Source of the DNA: Erythrobacter sp.
GTDB taxonomy: Bacteria; Pseudomonadota; Alphaproteobacteria; Sphingomonadales; Sphingomonadaceae
Assembly: GCA_030065195.1 (NCBI GenBank)
Contig: JASJDE010000002.1
Location: 1-45,975, forward strand
Direction: 5' to 3'
Length of the DNA stretch: 45,975 bases
This document shows positions 7,418-14,918 of this stretch, piece by piece. The notes under the pieces were generated by a model. It worked only from the letters and a program-made list of their open reading frames with translations, was not told the DNA's origin and did no database searches. The translations under genes were made by a program, and so were the position numbers. Numbering within the stretch: the stretch's first letter is position 1; each line of letters starts with the position of its first letter.

Positions 7418-9001
7418 ATGACCAAACCCAAAGTACTCATCTCCGACAAGATGGACCCCAACGCTGCGCGCATATTCGAAGAGCGCGGCTGCGACGTCGA
7501 TGTGATCACCGGCGAGACGCCCGAAGAACTGAAGGCCCGTATCGGCGAATATAACGGCCTTGCGATCCGCTCTTCGACCAAGGTCACGCCCGAAATCCTC
7601 GACGCGGCAACCAACCTCAAGGTCATCGGTCGCGCGGGGATCGGCGTGGACAACGTCGATATCCCTTACGCCAGCGGCAAGGGCGTGGTGGTGATGAACA
7701 CTCCGTTCGGCAACTCGATCACCACGGCCGAGCATGCGATTGCAATGACGCTGGCGCTCGCCCGAATGATCCCCGCCGCGAATGCGCGTACCCAGAATGG
7801 CGAATGGCCCAAGAAGGATTTCATGGGCGTCGAAGTTACCGGCAAGACCATCGGCCTGGTCGGTGCGGGCAATATCGGCTCGATCGTCGCCAGCCGCGCG
7901 CAGGGTCTCAAGATGAAGGTGATCGCCTACGATCCATTCCTGACCGAAGATCGCGCCGTGGAACTCGGTGTCGAGAAAGTCGATCTCGACACGCTGCTGT
8001 CGCGTGCTGATTTCGTGACGCTTCACACCCCGCTGACCGACGAGACCCGCAACATTCTCAGCCGCGAACGGCTAGAGAACGCGAAGCCGGGAATCCGCAT
8101 CGTCAATTGCGCGCGCGGCGGATTGATCGACGAAGCGGCCTTGCGCGATTGCCTCGAAAGCGGCCAGGTGGCCGGCGCGGCGCTCGATGTGTTCGCTGAA
8201 GAACCGGCCAAGGAAAACCCGTTGTTCGGCGCGCCCAACTTTATCTGCACTCCGCACCTCGGGGCCTCGACCACCGAAGCGCAGGTCAACGTCGCGCTTC
8301 AGGTTGCCGAGCAGATGGCCGATTACCTCGTCAATGGCGGCGTCACCAACGCGCTCAACATGCCGAGCCTCAGCGCCGAGGAAGCACCCAAGCTCAAGCC
8401 CTACATGGCGCTGGCCGAGAAGCTCGGTTCGCTGGTGGGGCAACTCGCCCATGGAAACCTCACCAAGATCAGCATCGAGCGCGAAGGCGCGGCCGCGGAG
8501 CTCAACGGCAAGCCGATTACCGGGGCGGTGCTGGCGGGTTTCATGCGTCGCTATTCTGACACGGTGAACATGGTCAACGCGCCGTATCTGGCGAAGGAGC
8601 GGGGACTCGAAGTCAGCGAAATCCGCCACGAGCGCGAGGGCGCATTCAACACGCTGATCCGCGTAACGGTCGAGACTTCGCAAGGCGCGCGCTCGGTCGC
8701 CGGCACCCTGTTCGGCAACGAAGCGCCGCGATTGGTCGAGATTTTCGGTATCGGGATCGAAGCCGATCTCGACGGCGATATGCTCTACATCGTCAATGAC
8801 GACAAACCGGGCTTTATCGGTCGGATCGGGACGTTGCTGGGCAATCACGGAATCAATATCGGCACCTTCAATCTCGGTCGACGCGATGCGGGCGGGGAAG
8901 CGGTGTTGCTGCTCAGCCTCGACGAAGCGATGAGCCCCGAAGTGGTTTCCGAGGCCGAACGGGTCGAGGGTGTGAAGCTGGCAATGGCGCTGGCATTTTG
9001 A
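7418..9001 (+). CDS. serA: D-3-phosphoglycerate dehydrogenase
   Basis: A 527-residue enzyme oxidising 3-phosphoglycerate with NAD+ in the first committed step of serine synthesis. It is the long (type I) form. The substrate domain starts VLISDKMDPNAARIF. The NAD-binding motif GLVGAGNIG is at residues 146-154, followed by the catalytic-domain signature through NCARGGLIDEAALRDCL and the His-containing CTPHLGAST. An intervening ASB-like domain precedes a C-terminal ACT domain (MLYIVNDDKPGFIGRIGTLL, HGINIGTFNLGR), the usual serine-feedback site. A ribosome-binding site GAAGAGGAAA precedes the ATG. It follows serC and is followed by hisZ after 42 bp, consistent with a serC-serA-hisZ transcription unit. 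Confidence 0.97.
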   Translation: MTKPKVLISDKMDPNAARIFEERGCDVDVITGETPEELKARIGEYNGLAIRSSTKVTPEILDAATNLKVIGRAGIGVDNVDIPYASGKGVVVMNTPFGNSITTAEHAIAMTLALARMIPAANARTQNGEWPKKDFMGVEVTGKTIGLVGAGNIGSIVASRAQGLKMKVIAYDPFLTEDRAVELGVEKVDLDTLLSRADFVTLHTPLTDETRNILSRERLENAKPGIRIVNCARGGLIDEAALRDCLESGQVAGAALDVFAEEPAKENPLFGAPNFICTPHLGASTTEAQVNVALQVAEQMADYLVNGGVTNALNMPSLSAEEAPKLKPYMALAEKLGSLVGQLAHGNLTKISIEREGAAAELNGKPITGAVLAGFMRRYSDTVNMVNAPYLAKERGLEVSEIRHEREGAFNTLIRVTVETSQGARSVAGTLFGNEAPRLVEIFGIGIEADLDGDMLYIVNDDKPGFIGRIGTLLGNHGINIGTFNLGRRDAGGEAVLLLSLDEAMSPEVVSEAERVEGVKLAMALAF

Positions 9002-9043
9002 TGCGGGTTGGGGCAAGCGCGCCAGTCTCAGAAGAGTGACGCA

Positions 9044-10150
9044 ATGACTCAACCCGACGACCTGCTGCCCGAAGGGCTCGAAGATCGACTGCCGAGGTCC
9101 GCCGCGCGGATCACCGCTGCCATGCGCGCTTGCCTCGATGTGCTGGGCGCACATGGCTACGACCGCGTCCGTCCGCCGCTGCTCGAATTCGAGCGCTCGC
9201 TATCGAGCCGGATGGAGGGTGTACGAACGCGCAAGATGTTCCGCTTCGTCGATCCGGCGAGCCTGCGAACGCTTGCCTTGCGCAGCGATATCACTCCGCA
9301 GATCGGTCGGATCGCGGCGACCAGCATGAAGGGGGCACCGCGCCCGCTACGGCTTTCCTATTGCGGCGACACAGCCTTGATCCGGGCCAGTCAGCTCGAT
9401 CCGGCACGCGAGCGTCTGCAACTGGGCGGCGAATTGATCGGAGCCGACACGGTCGCAGCGGCGAGCGAGATCGTCATGGTCGCGATCGAAGCGCTGCTGG
9501 CGGCAGGGATCACCGGGATCTCGGTCGATTTCACCTTGCCCGACCTGGTCGATACGATTGCCGCTCAGGACCGTTCGCTGGAGCCCGATACCGTCGAAGC
9601 GATCCGTCGCGAGCTCGATACGAAAGATGCTGGCGGGCTGAAAGCTGTCGGCGGCGAAGCCTACTTGCCGCTGCTTTATGCAACCGGGTCTTTCGCCGAA
9701 GCGATGGCGAAGCTGCGCGAGCTCGATGCGGGCGGTGCGCTAGCGACGCGGCTCGACGGGCTTGAGGCGATCGCGGAGCGCGTCGGCCAAGCTGCGCGGA
9801 TTACGCTCGACCCGACCGAACGCTATGGTTTCGAATATCAGAGCTGGTTCGGTTTCACCCTCTATGCCGAAGGTTTGCGCGGTGCGGCTGGGCGGGGCGG
9901 AACCTACCGGATTGGGGGCAGCGACGAGGCCGCGACCGGGTTCACCCTGTATGTCGATCGGCTGGCGGAAGTGGCTCCGGAGCCGGCGATAGCCGGGACC
10001 GTGTTCTTACCGTTCGATCATGATGCGGAGACGGGCAATCGTCTGCGTGCAGAAGGTCGCAGGACGATTGCGCAGCTATCCAAGGATGATGATCCCAAGG
10101 CGCTGGGATGCTCGTATCGGCTCGATGGTGCCGAGCTCGTGAAAATCTGA
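9044..10150 (+). CDS. hisZ: ATP phosphoribosyltransferase regulatory subunit
   Basis: A 368-residue protein related to the catalytic core of histidyl-tRNA synthetase. The ATG at 9044 is preferred over 9008 because it has AGAAGAG upstream. It carries the class II synthetase-like motifs LLPEGLEDRLPR, RKMFRFVDPASLRTLALRSDITPQIGR and RERLQLGGELIG, and lacks the anticodon-binding domain. HisZ pairs with short-form HisG to make the first enzyme of histidine synthesis, so a short hisG is expected elsewhere in this genome. The next gene on this strand, purA, is 1.7 kb away because two genes on the opposite strand lie between. In relatives I recall hisZ and purA as neighbours, so the intervening genes may be an insertion; this is recollection, not measurement. 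Confidence 0.93.
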   Translation: MTQPDDLLPEGLEDRLPRSAARITAAMRACLDVLGAHGYDRVRPPLLEFERSLSSRMEGVRTRKMFRFVDPASLRTLALRSDITPQIGRIAATSMKGAPRPLRLSYCGDTALIRASQLDPARERLQLGGELIGADTVAAASEIVMVAIEALLAAGITGISVDFTLPDLVDTIAAQDRSLEPDTVEAIRRELDTKDAGGLKAVGGEAYLPLLYATGSFAEAMAKLRELDAGGALATRLDGLEAIAERVGQAARITLDPTERYGFEYQSWFGFTLYAEGLRGAAGRGGTYRIGGSDEAATGFTLYVDRLAEVAPEPAIAGTVFLPFDHDAETGNRLRAEGRRTIAQLSKDDDPKALGCSYRLDGAELVKI

Positions 10151-10188
10151 GCCGTCTTCCATCGGACTGGGGCGCGAAAAGTGCCGCG

Positions 10189-10512
10189 TCAGCTGTCCCA
10201 GATCTTCTTGATGCCATAGCCGATCGCACCGACGGCAGCGACCCCTGCAATGACAGGTGCCGCGACAACCACCGCGCCGGCGATCCCGGCGCCCGTTGCA
10301 GTTGCAGCGCCCAAAGTTGCTGCACCGGCGGCTTGCGTGGCTGCCAAGGCACCTCCACCAGCGGCCAGAGCGGCTCCAGCCCCCTGGCCGGCTTGTGCGG
10401 CCAATCCCCCGATGCCGTGGACTGCCTTGGGATCCGGAGCAGTTTTTGAAAGATAGCCTGCCGCGGTTCCAATGGCTCCCATGCCCAGATTCTTCTTTGT
10501 GCTCTTTTCCAT
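10189..10512 (-). CDS. Small glycine/alanine-rich hydrophobic protein
   Basis: A 107-residue protein with a basic start (MEKSTKKN) and a long Gly/Ala-rich hydrophobic body from about residue 31 to 98, containing many G-x3-G spacings (a glycine-zipper pattern). It ends in a short basic tail, KKIWDS. A near-perfect ribosome-binding site (AGGAGGT) stands 5-6 bases before the ATG, so it is probably well expressed. Such proteins insert into or oligomerise within membranes. Roles range from envelope structure to small toxins or bacteriocin-like peptides, and nothing here decides among them. It lies 76 bp downstream of the esterase gene, in AT-rich DNA that could hold its own promoter. It is convergent with hisZ. 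Confidence 0.72.
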   Translation of the reverse strand: MEKSTKKNLGMGAIGTAAGYLSKTAPDPKAVHGIGGLAAQAGQGAGAALAAGGGALAATQAAGAATLGAATATGAGIAGAVVVAAPVIAGVAAVGAIGYGIKKIWDS

Positions 10513-10588
10513 AATCTACCTCCTGTTCGAAACGGGGAGTAAATTTTTCTGTTTGAATACAAACTTAACTGTATCCAGATCCAGAGAA

Positions 10589-11641
10589 TCAAGAAAAGAT
10601 CCGTACCAGGAATTCACCGACAACTTCGTTCTGTGCGGTGCCCGCCTTGGTGCCCAATTCGCGGTTCAATCGCCTATGGTCGGTTCCGGAAATCGCTACG
10701 GCCTGCGCCGAGGCACCGCCGTTCGACAAGGCTGCGACCAGCTTCTCCGACTGCACCTTGGCGCGCTCGCGATCCTCGACATAGAGCGCCAGCCAGTGCG
10801 GCGCATCGCGACCGCCTGCATGGGTGACCGGGGAAAGCGCCGAATGTCTTTCGGGATCTTCGCCGAAGACATCGCGGTAGAGGTTCTTTGCTCGCGGCTC
10901 CGCGGCCGCCATGCTGCTTGCAATTTCGTAGCCCGCACCATCGAGCAGCACCACGCCCTTGATCGCCGCAAAGGCGTCGCCTGCATATTGCGGATCGGTC
11001 GAAACCAGCGCCGCGAGATGCGCGCCCGCGCTATGGCCCATCAACACGATGCGGTCGCGATCGAACCCGATTGCCCCAGCCTGCCCGCGCAAAGCCTGGA
11101 CCGCCGCTCCGACGTCTTTTGCCTGTTCCTCCACTGGTGCATCGGGCAGGACTCGGTAGCCCGTCGAAGCGAAGTAATAGCCGCTGTCGTTGAAGTGATT
11201 GGGCTTGTTCTGGACTGTCGTCTTGTGGTTGCCGAACGACCAGCCGCCGCCATGGACGAAGAGAACCATCGGCAGTTCGTCCACTGCATCGTCGGGTTCG
11301 TAGACGTCGATTTGCTGGCGCTGGTGCTGACCGTAGATGATCGTGCGATCGACCTTGGCGGAGGACTGGAACTGAGCGGCCTCGCCGCTTTGCCGGCCAC
11401 CGCGCTGGCCACCTTGCCCGCGTTGCTGTGCGCGCTCGCGAACTTCCGCTGCGCAACTTTCTGAGAGCTGGTTTGCCTTCTCTTGCAGGCAGGCACGGAT
11501 TTTTGCGCGATCCCGTCCGCAAAGCTGCACGATCTCGCGGACGCATTCGCGCGAGGGACGGTTGTTCTGCTGGGCGAGAATCGGGGTTGCGACCAGCGTT
11601 GTTGCGAGGCCCGCTGCCATTGCTGCTGTGAGTCGATTCAT
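10589..11641 (-). CDS. Secreted alpha/beta-hydrolase (esterase) with N-terminal Cys-rich repeat
   Basis: A 350-residue protein. The ATG at 11641 is chosen because it begins a clear signal peptide (cleavage likely after ATPILAQ). Residues 33-63 form one cysteine-rich unit (C33, C41, C51, C63, in the pattern C-x7-C-x9-C-x11-C). This resembles the GLG1/Cys_rich_FGFR repeat, which is unusual on a bacterial esterase. A Gln/Gly/Arg-rich linker follows. The hydrolase domain has the oxyanion motif HGGGW (130-134), nucleophile motif GHSAG (Ser204) and a late GTDHRRLNREL that may supply the catalytic His. This is the hormone-sensitive-lipase-like carboxylesterase type. The product is probably periplasmic or exported and acts on acyl or carbohydrate esters; the substrate is unknown. 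It is divergent from purA with a 206-bp gap. Confidence 0.85.
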   Translation of the reverse strand: MNRLTAAMAAGLATTLVATPILAQQNNRPSRECVREIVQLCGRDRAKIRACLQEKANQLSESCAAEVRERAQQRGQGGQRGGRQSGEAAQFQSSAKVDRTIIYGQHQRQQIDVYEPDDAVDELPMVLFVHGGGWSFGNHKTTVQNKPNHFNDSGYYFASTGYRVLPDAPVEEQAKDVGAAVQALRGQAGAIGFDRDRIVLMGHSAGAHLAALVSTDPQYAGDAFAAIKGVVLLDGAGYEIASSMAAAEPRAKNLYRDVFGEDPERHSALSPVTHAGGRDAPHWLALYVEDRERAKVQSEKLVAALSNGGASAQAVAISGTDHRRLNRELGTKAGTAQNEVVGEFLVRIFS

Positions 11642-11847
11642 GCTGTGGCTCCCGTTATTGCACTCGCTAGACGGGTGTGTTGCGAAAACCCTCTGTACGG
11701 TCGATGAAAACGATGTCGCGAATTGTATCGCGCGAATTCGTGGGAGTTGCGTCGATCCGGCTTGCCCTTGCACACACCAGCGCCTAATCCCGCGCGGTTT
11801 GCGCGTCCCGGCGCAAAGTTCGGCATGGGGCTCAGCAAAGGAAACCA

Positions 11848-13137
11848 ATGGCCAACGTCACCGTAATCGGCGCCCAATGGGGCGATGAAGGCAAGGGCAA
11901 GATCGTCGACTGGCTCGCCAGCCGCGCGGATGCGGTGGTGCGGTTCCAAGGCGGGCACAATGCCGGCCACACGCTGGTGATCGACGGCACGACCTATAAG
12001 CTCTCGCTGCTGCCATCGGGTATCGTCTCGGGCACGACCAGCATGATCGGCAACGGTGTTGTGCTCGACCCTTGGGCGCTGCGCGACGAGGTGGAAAAAC
12101 TCGAAGGGCAGGGCGTCACCATCAACGACGACAATCTCGCCGTAGCCGACAATTGCCCGCTGATCCTGCCGCTGCACCGCGATCTCGACGCCTTGCGCGA
12201 AACGGCGGCGGGCAAGGGCAAGATCGGCACAACCGGGCGCGGGATCGGACCGGCCTACGAAGACAAGGTCGGTCGCCGCGCCATCCGCGTCTGCGACCTC
12301 GCGCATCTCGACGATCTCGAACCGCAACTCGATCGCCTCTGCGCACACCACGACGCTTTGCGTGCCGGGTTCGACCAGCCGCCCGTGGATCGCGCGGCGC
12401 TGCTCGAGGAACTGCGCGAGATTGCGCCGTTTGTCCTGCGGTTCGCTCAGCCGGTGTGGAAACGGCTGAAGAAGGTTCGCAAGGCTGGCGCGAAGATCCT
12501 GTTCGAAGGCGCGCAGGGCGTGCTGCTCGACGTCGATCACGGCACCTACCCGTTTGTCACCAGCTCGAACACGGTCAGCGGCACAGCGGCGGCGGGTTCG
12601 GGACTTGGACCGAATTCGACCGGTTTCGTGCTCGGGATCGTCAAGGCGTACACCACGCGCGTGGGTTCCGGCCCGTTCCCGACTGAGCTCGACGATGCAA
12701 TCGGGCAGGGGATCGGCGAACGCGGGCACGAATTCGGCACAGTCACCGGACGCCAGCGCCGGGTCGGCTGGTTCGATGCGGTGCTCGTGAGGCAGACCTG
12801 CGCGATCAGCGGAGTGACGGGTATCGCCTTGACCAAGATCGACGTGCTCGACGGGCTCGAAACGGTGAAGATCTGCACCGGTTATCGACTGCACAACAAC
12901 GTCTACGACTACCTGCCGAGCCACGCGGGCGACCAGGCTGCGGTCGAGCCGATCTACGAGGAAATGGAAGGCTGGAGCGAGAGCACGGTCGGCGCACGGA
13001 GCTATGCCGACCTGCCGGCCAACGCGATCAAGTACATCCAGCGGGTCCAGGAGCTTATCGAGTGCCCGGTGGCGCTGGTTTCGACCAGTCCGGAACGCGA
13101 AGACACGATCCTGATGCGCGATCCGTTCGTGGATTGA
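11848..13137 (+). CDS. purA: Adenylosuccinate synthetase
   Basis: A 429-residue cytoplasmic enzyme joining IMP and aspartate with GTP hydrolysis to make adenylosuccinate, the first step from IMP to AMP. It has the GTP/IMP loop [15 protein letters not shown] near the start with the catalytic Asp and the HNAGHT motif. Further conserved blocks are [40 protein letters not shown] and [10 protein letters not shown]. Length and motif order are standard. The ribosome-binding site AAGGAAA sits six bases before the ATG. The 206-bp upstream gap is shared with the divergent esterase and should contain the purA promoter. No PurR-type operator was recognised. Confidence 0.97.
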   Translation: MANVTVIGAQWGDEGKGKIVDWLASRADAVVRFQGGHNAGHTLVIDGTTYKLSLLPSGIVSGTTSMIGNGVVLDPWALRDEVEKLEGQGVTINDDNLAVADNCPLILPLHRDLDALRETAAGKGKIGTTGRGIGPAYEDKVGRRAIRVCDLAHLDDLEPQLDRLCAHHDALRAGFDQPPVDRAALLEELREIAPFVLRFAQPVWKRLKKVRKAGAKILFEGAQGVLLDVDHGTYPFVTSSNTVSGTAAAGSGLGPNSTGFVLGIVKAYTTRVGSGPFPTELDDAIGQGIGERGHEFGTVTGRQRRVGWFDAVLVRQTCAISGVTGIALTKIDVLDGLETVKICTGYRLHNNVYDYLPSHAGDQAAVEPIYEEMEGWSESTVGARSYADLPANAIKYIQRVQELIECPVALVSTSPEREDTILMRDPFVD

Positions 13138-13252
13138 TCGGCGACCACCGGCCTGCGCATTGGTGAGATCTTAGGGTTTCAAAGTCCCTACGAGGGACAC
13201 CTGTTATCGCGCCCAATTGCATGCGCTCGCACCGAGGGGTATCTGGCTTTTC

Positions 13253-13828
13253 ATGAAGCAAGCGATTGCTCTTGTCTTCCTGGCAACTGCCGCCTGCGTT
13301 AGTCCCGCGGGCGACTCTGGGTCCGAGCGTGAGAACAGTGCGGTGGTACCCGAACCGCGCGTAGCCTCACGCTCGTATCCGACCTATCCGCAGCAGCGCG
13401 TGTCACGGATCGCAGATTACCTGTTGGTCGACAAATCGGACCGGATGCTTGTCGCCTATTCACGAGGCCGACCGATCCGGGTCTATTACGGACTGCAATT
13501 CGGCGATGCGCCGATCGGGCACAAGCGCTTCGAAGGGGACGAGCGGACACCCGAAGGCATCTACACGATCCACACGCGCAACCCGAACAGCTCCTATCAC
13601 CTGAGCCTGCGGATCGATTATCCCAACTCCGCCGACCGTACCTTCGCGGCACGTTACGGACGGTCGGCGGGAGGGGATATATTCATCCACGGCCAGCCCA
13701 ACGGGCTGCCGTCGAACCGCCGGATGCGGGGCGACTGGACCGACGGCTGCATCGCCTTGACCAATGCCGAGATCGAGGAATTGTGGAGCATCGTGCCCGA
13801 CGGCACACCGATCGAAATCCGGCAGTAG
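13253..13828 (+). CDS. L,D-transpeptidase (YkuD family), probable lipoprotein
   Basis: A 191-residue protein. The ATG at 13253 opens a hydrophobic export signal ending LATAAC, a possible though non-ideal lipobox; the alternative is a simple secreted form. The YkuD catalytic domain occupies about residues 55-190. It contains ERTPEGIYTIHTRNP, the histidine motif GGDIFIHGQPNG and the nucleophile motif GDWTDGCIALTNAEIEEL. Cys in DGCIAL and the preceding His form the active site. Such enzymes make 3-3 crosslinks or attach or detach proteins on peptidoglycan in the periplasm. The short form without LysM domains resembles the ErfK/YafK-like subgroup. Upstream, 13172-13198 has two mutually exclusive small hairpins that may affect expression. 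Confidence 0.88.
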   Translation: MKQAIALVFLATAACVSPAGDSGSERENSAVVPEPRVASRSYPTYPQQRVSRIADYLLVDKSDRMLVAYSRGRPIRVYYGLQFGDAPIGHKRFEGDERTPEGIYTIHTRNPNSSYHLSLRIDYPNSADRTFAARYGRSAGGDIFIHGQPNGLPSNRRMRGDWTDGCIALTNAEIEELWSIVPDGTPIEIRQ

Positions 13829-13829
13829 G

Positions 13830-14198
13830 TCACTTCTCGCCCAGCAACGCGACCTGCACCTGCAGTCGCTTCACCTCGCGCAGCACGGTCAGCATGTTCA
13901 TCCGCGCGAACATCCACTCCTTTAGGAAACCCTGCATGATCAGCAGTGCGATGCAGGTTAGGCCCCAGCCGATGATCTGGTCGGTCGTATCGGCGGTCAC
14001 CGCGCGATAAAAGACATAGGCAAGGCCGAGGCCGATAAAGATCGCAAAGCCAAAGCTCAGCTTCGCCCATCCACCAAGCGGGCCATGCCAGCTGTCGCCG
14101 ATCTGCTGGAACATGCCGCGATCGGTCTCGAGGCTGTCGAGGAAGGCGCGGTCGTCGGCATCGAGCGCGGCGGCGATCCGTTCGTCATGGGTGTTCAT
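13830..14198 (-). CDS. Small membrane protein coupled to ECF sigma factor (DUF6768-like)
   Basis: A 122-residue protein beginning MNTHDERIAAALDADDRAFL. It has an acidic N-terminal helix (FLDSLETDRGMFQQIGDSWHGPLGGWAK), two membrane segments (FGFAIFIGLGLAYVFYRAV and IIGWGLTCIALLIMQGFL) and a basic C-terminal helix. Its ATG overlaps the sigma-factor stop codon by 4 bp, the classic sign of translational coupling. By position it is probably an anti-sigma factor or membrane sensor for that sigma factor, though it lacks the zinc-binding motif of ZAS-type anti-sigma proteins. The start is set by the overlap; longer readings on this strand would run inside the sigma gene. The DUF name is from memory. 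Confidence 0.8.
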   Translation of the reverse strand: MNTHDERIAAALDADDRAFLDSLETDRGMFQQIGDSWHGPLGGWAKLSFGFAIFIGLGLAYVFYRAVTADTTDQIIGWGLTCIALLIMQGFLKEWMFARMNMLTVLREVKRLQVQVALLGEK

Positions 14199-14791
14199 AC
14201 GGTTTCTCCTTCGGTGGGTTCGGGTGTGGCCTCGCCCAGAGCTTCCTTGAGCTTGCGGCGAGCATGGAACAGTCGGCTCTTGGCGGTGCCTTCGGCAATG
14301 TCCTGGACCGATGCGATTTCGCGCAGGGTCAGACCCTCGACAAAGTGAAGGTGCGCGGCGAGCCGCTGGTCGGGTGAAAGCGCGGCAAATGCCTGCTGGA
14401 GCGCTATCCGCTCGGCCTGCCTGGCAGGCACTGCCTGTTCCGGCATCTCCTCGACGGTGAATGGCGCGCGGGTCGAACGATCGCGGATCGCGCCGCGAAC
14501 ATGGTCCGCCCCGCGCCGGTGCAGGACGGCAAAGGCATAGGATCGGAATCGGGCAGGATCGCGCAGCCGCTTGATGCCCTTCCAGATACCGATCCAGCAC
14601 TCCTGGACCAGGTCTCGGGCCAGTTCGGGATCGCCGGTGTATCGCAGGGCCGCACGCGCCAATCTACCGTTCCAGCGCGCATGGAGCCGCTCGAGCGCCC
14701 GCCTGTCACCTTGCTGGGAAAGCAGGACGAGCAACTCGTCAAAGGCTCCGCCCGATTTCAGGACGGGATCGAGGTGCGGCGATTGCGTCAT
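14195..14791 (-). CDS. ECF-type RNA polymerase sigma factor
   Basis: A 198-residue sigma-70 family protein with only regions 2 and 4. Region 2 is visible as ALRYTGDPELARDLVQECWIGIWKGIKRLRDPARFRSYAF. Region 4, with its helix-turn-helix, is LSPDQRLAAHLHFVEGLTLREIASVQDIAEGTAKSRLFHARRKLKEAL. It directs RNA polymerase to a dedicated promoter set, normally under control of a cognate anti-sigma factor. Here the overlapping downstream membrane protein is the obvious candidate. The ribosome-binding site (GGAG) is only two bases from the ATG, so translation may be modest. It is divergent from the SOS-type regulator gene across 127 bp. It does not look like EcfG, since no PhyR/NepR genes are adjacent. 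Confidence 0.9.
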   Translation of the reverse strand: MTQSPHLDPVLKSGGAFDELLVLLSQQGDRRALERLHARWNGRLARAALRYTGDPELARDLVQECWIGIWKGIKRLRDPARFRSYAFAVLHRRGADHVRGAIRDRSTRAPFTVEEMPEQAVPARQAERIALQQAFAALSPDQRLAAHLHFVEGLTLREIASVQDIAEGTAKSRLFHARRKLKEALGEATPEPTEGETV

Positions 14792-14865
14792 TGCTCCGGT
14801 AGTCTGACGCGAAGCCGCAAAGGTTCAATTCTGGCGGTGGAAAATCGGTAAAGCCTACGATTTTC

Positions 14866-14893
14866 TTGACCTAGACACGTTTTGTTCTACTAT
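14866..14893 (+). promoter_or_regulatory. Sigma-70-type promoter of the winged-helix regulator gene
   Basis: -35 TTGACC (14866-14871), a 16-bp spacer and -10 TACTAT (14888-14893). Transcription would start near 14900, leaving a short leader with GGAGG at 14907-14911 before the ATG at 14919. The LexA-type box overlaps the -10, an arrangement that gives repression. Confidence 0.6.
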
Positions 14894-14898
14894 TGTTC
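14884..14898 (+). promoter_or_regulatory. LexA-type SOS box, GTTC-N7-GTTC
   Basis: GTTC at 14884-14887 and GTTC at 14895-14898 with exactly seven bases between match the direct-repeat operator known for alphaproteobacterial LexA. The box covers the -10 element of the only plausible promoter for the gene at 14919. The divergent ECF sigma gene starts 92 bp away on the other side. Confidence 0.72.
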
Positions 14899-14918
14899 TC
14901 ATTGATGGAGGCGATTCG

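Noticed and set aside
6092-8026. 644-codon open frame on the minus strand opposite serC and serA
   Set aside because: It lies entirely antisense to two certain genes, is a by-product of GC-rich codon use, and its translation is Arg/His/Asp-rich with no domain.
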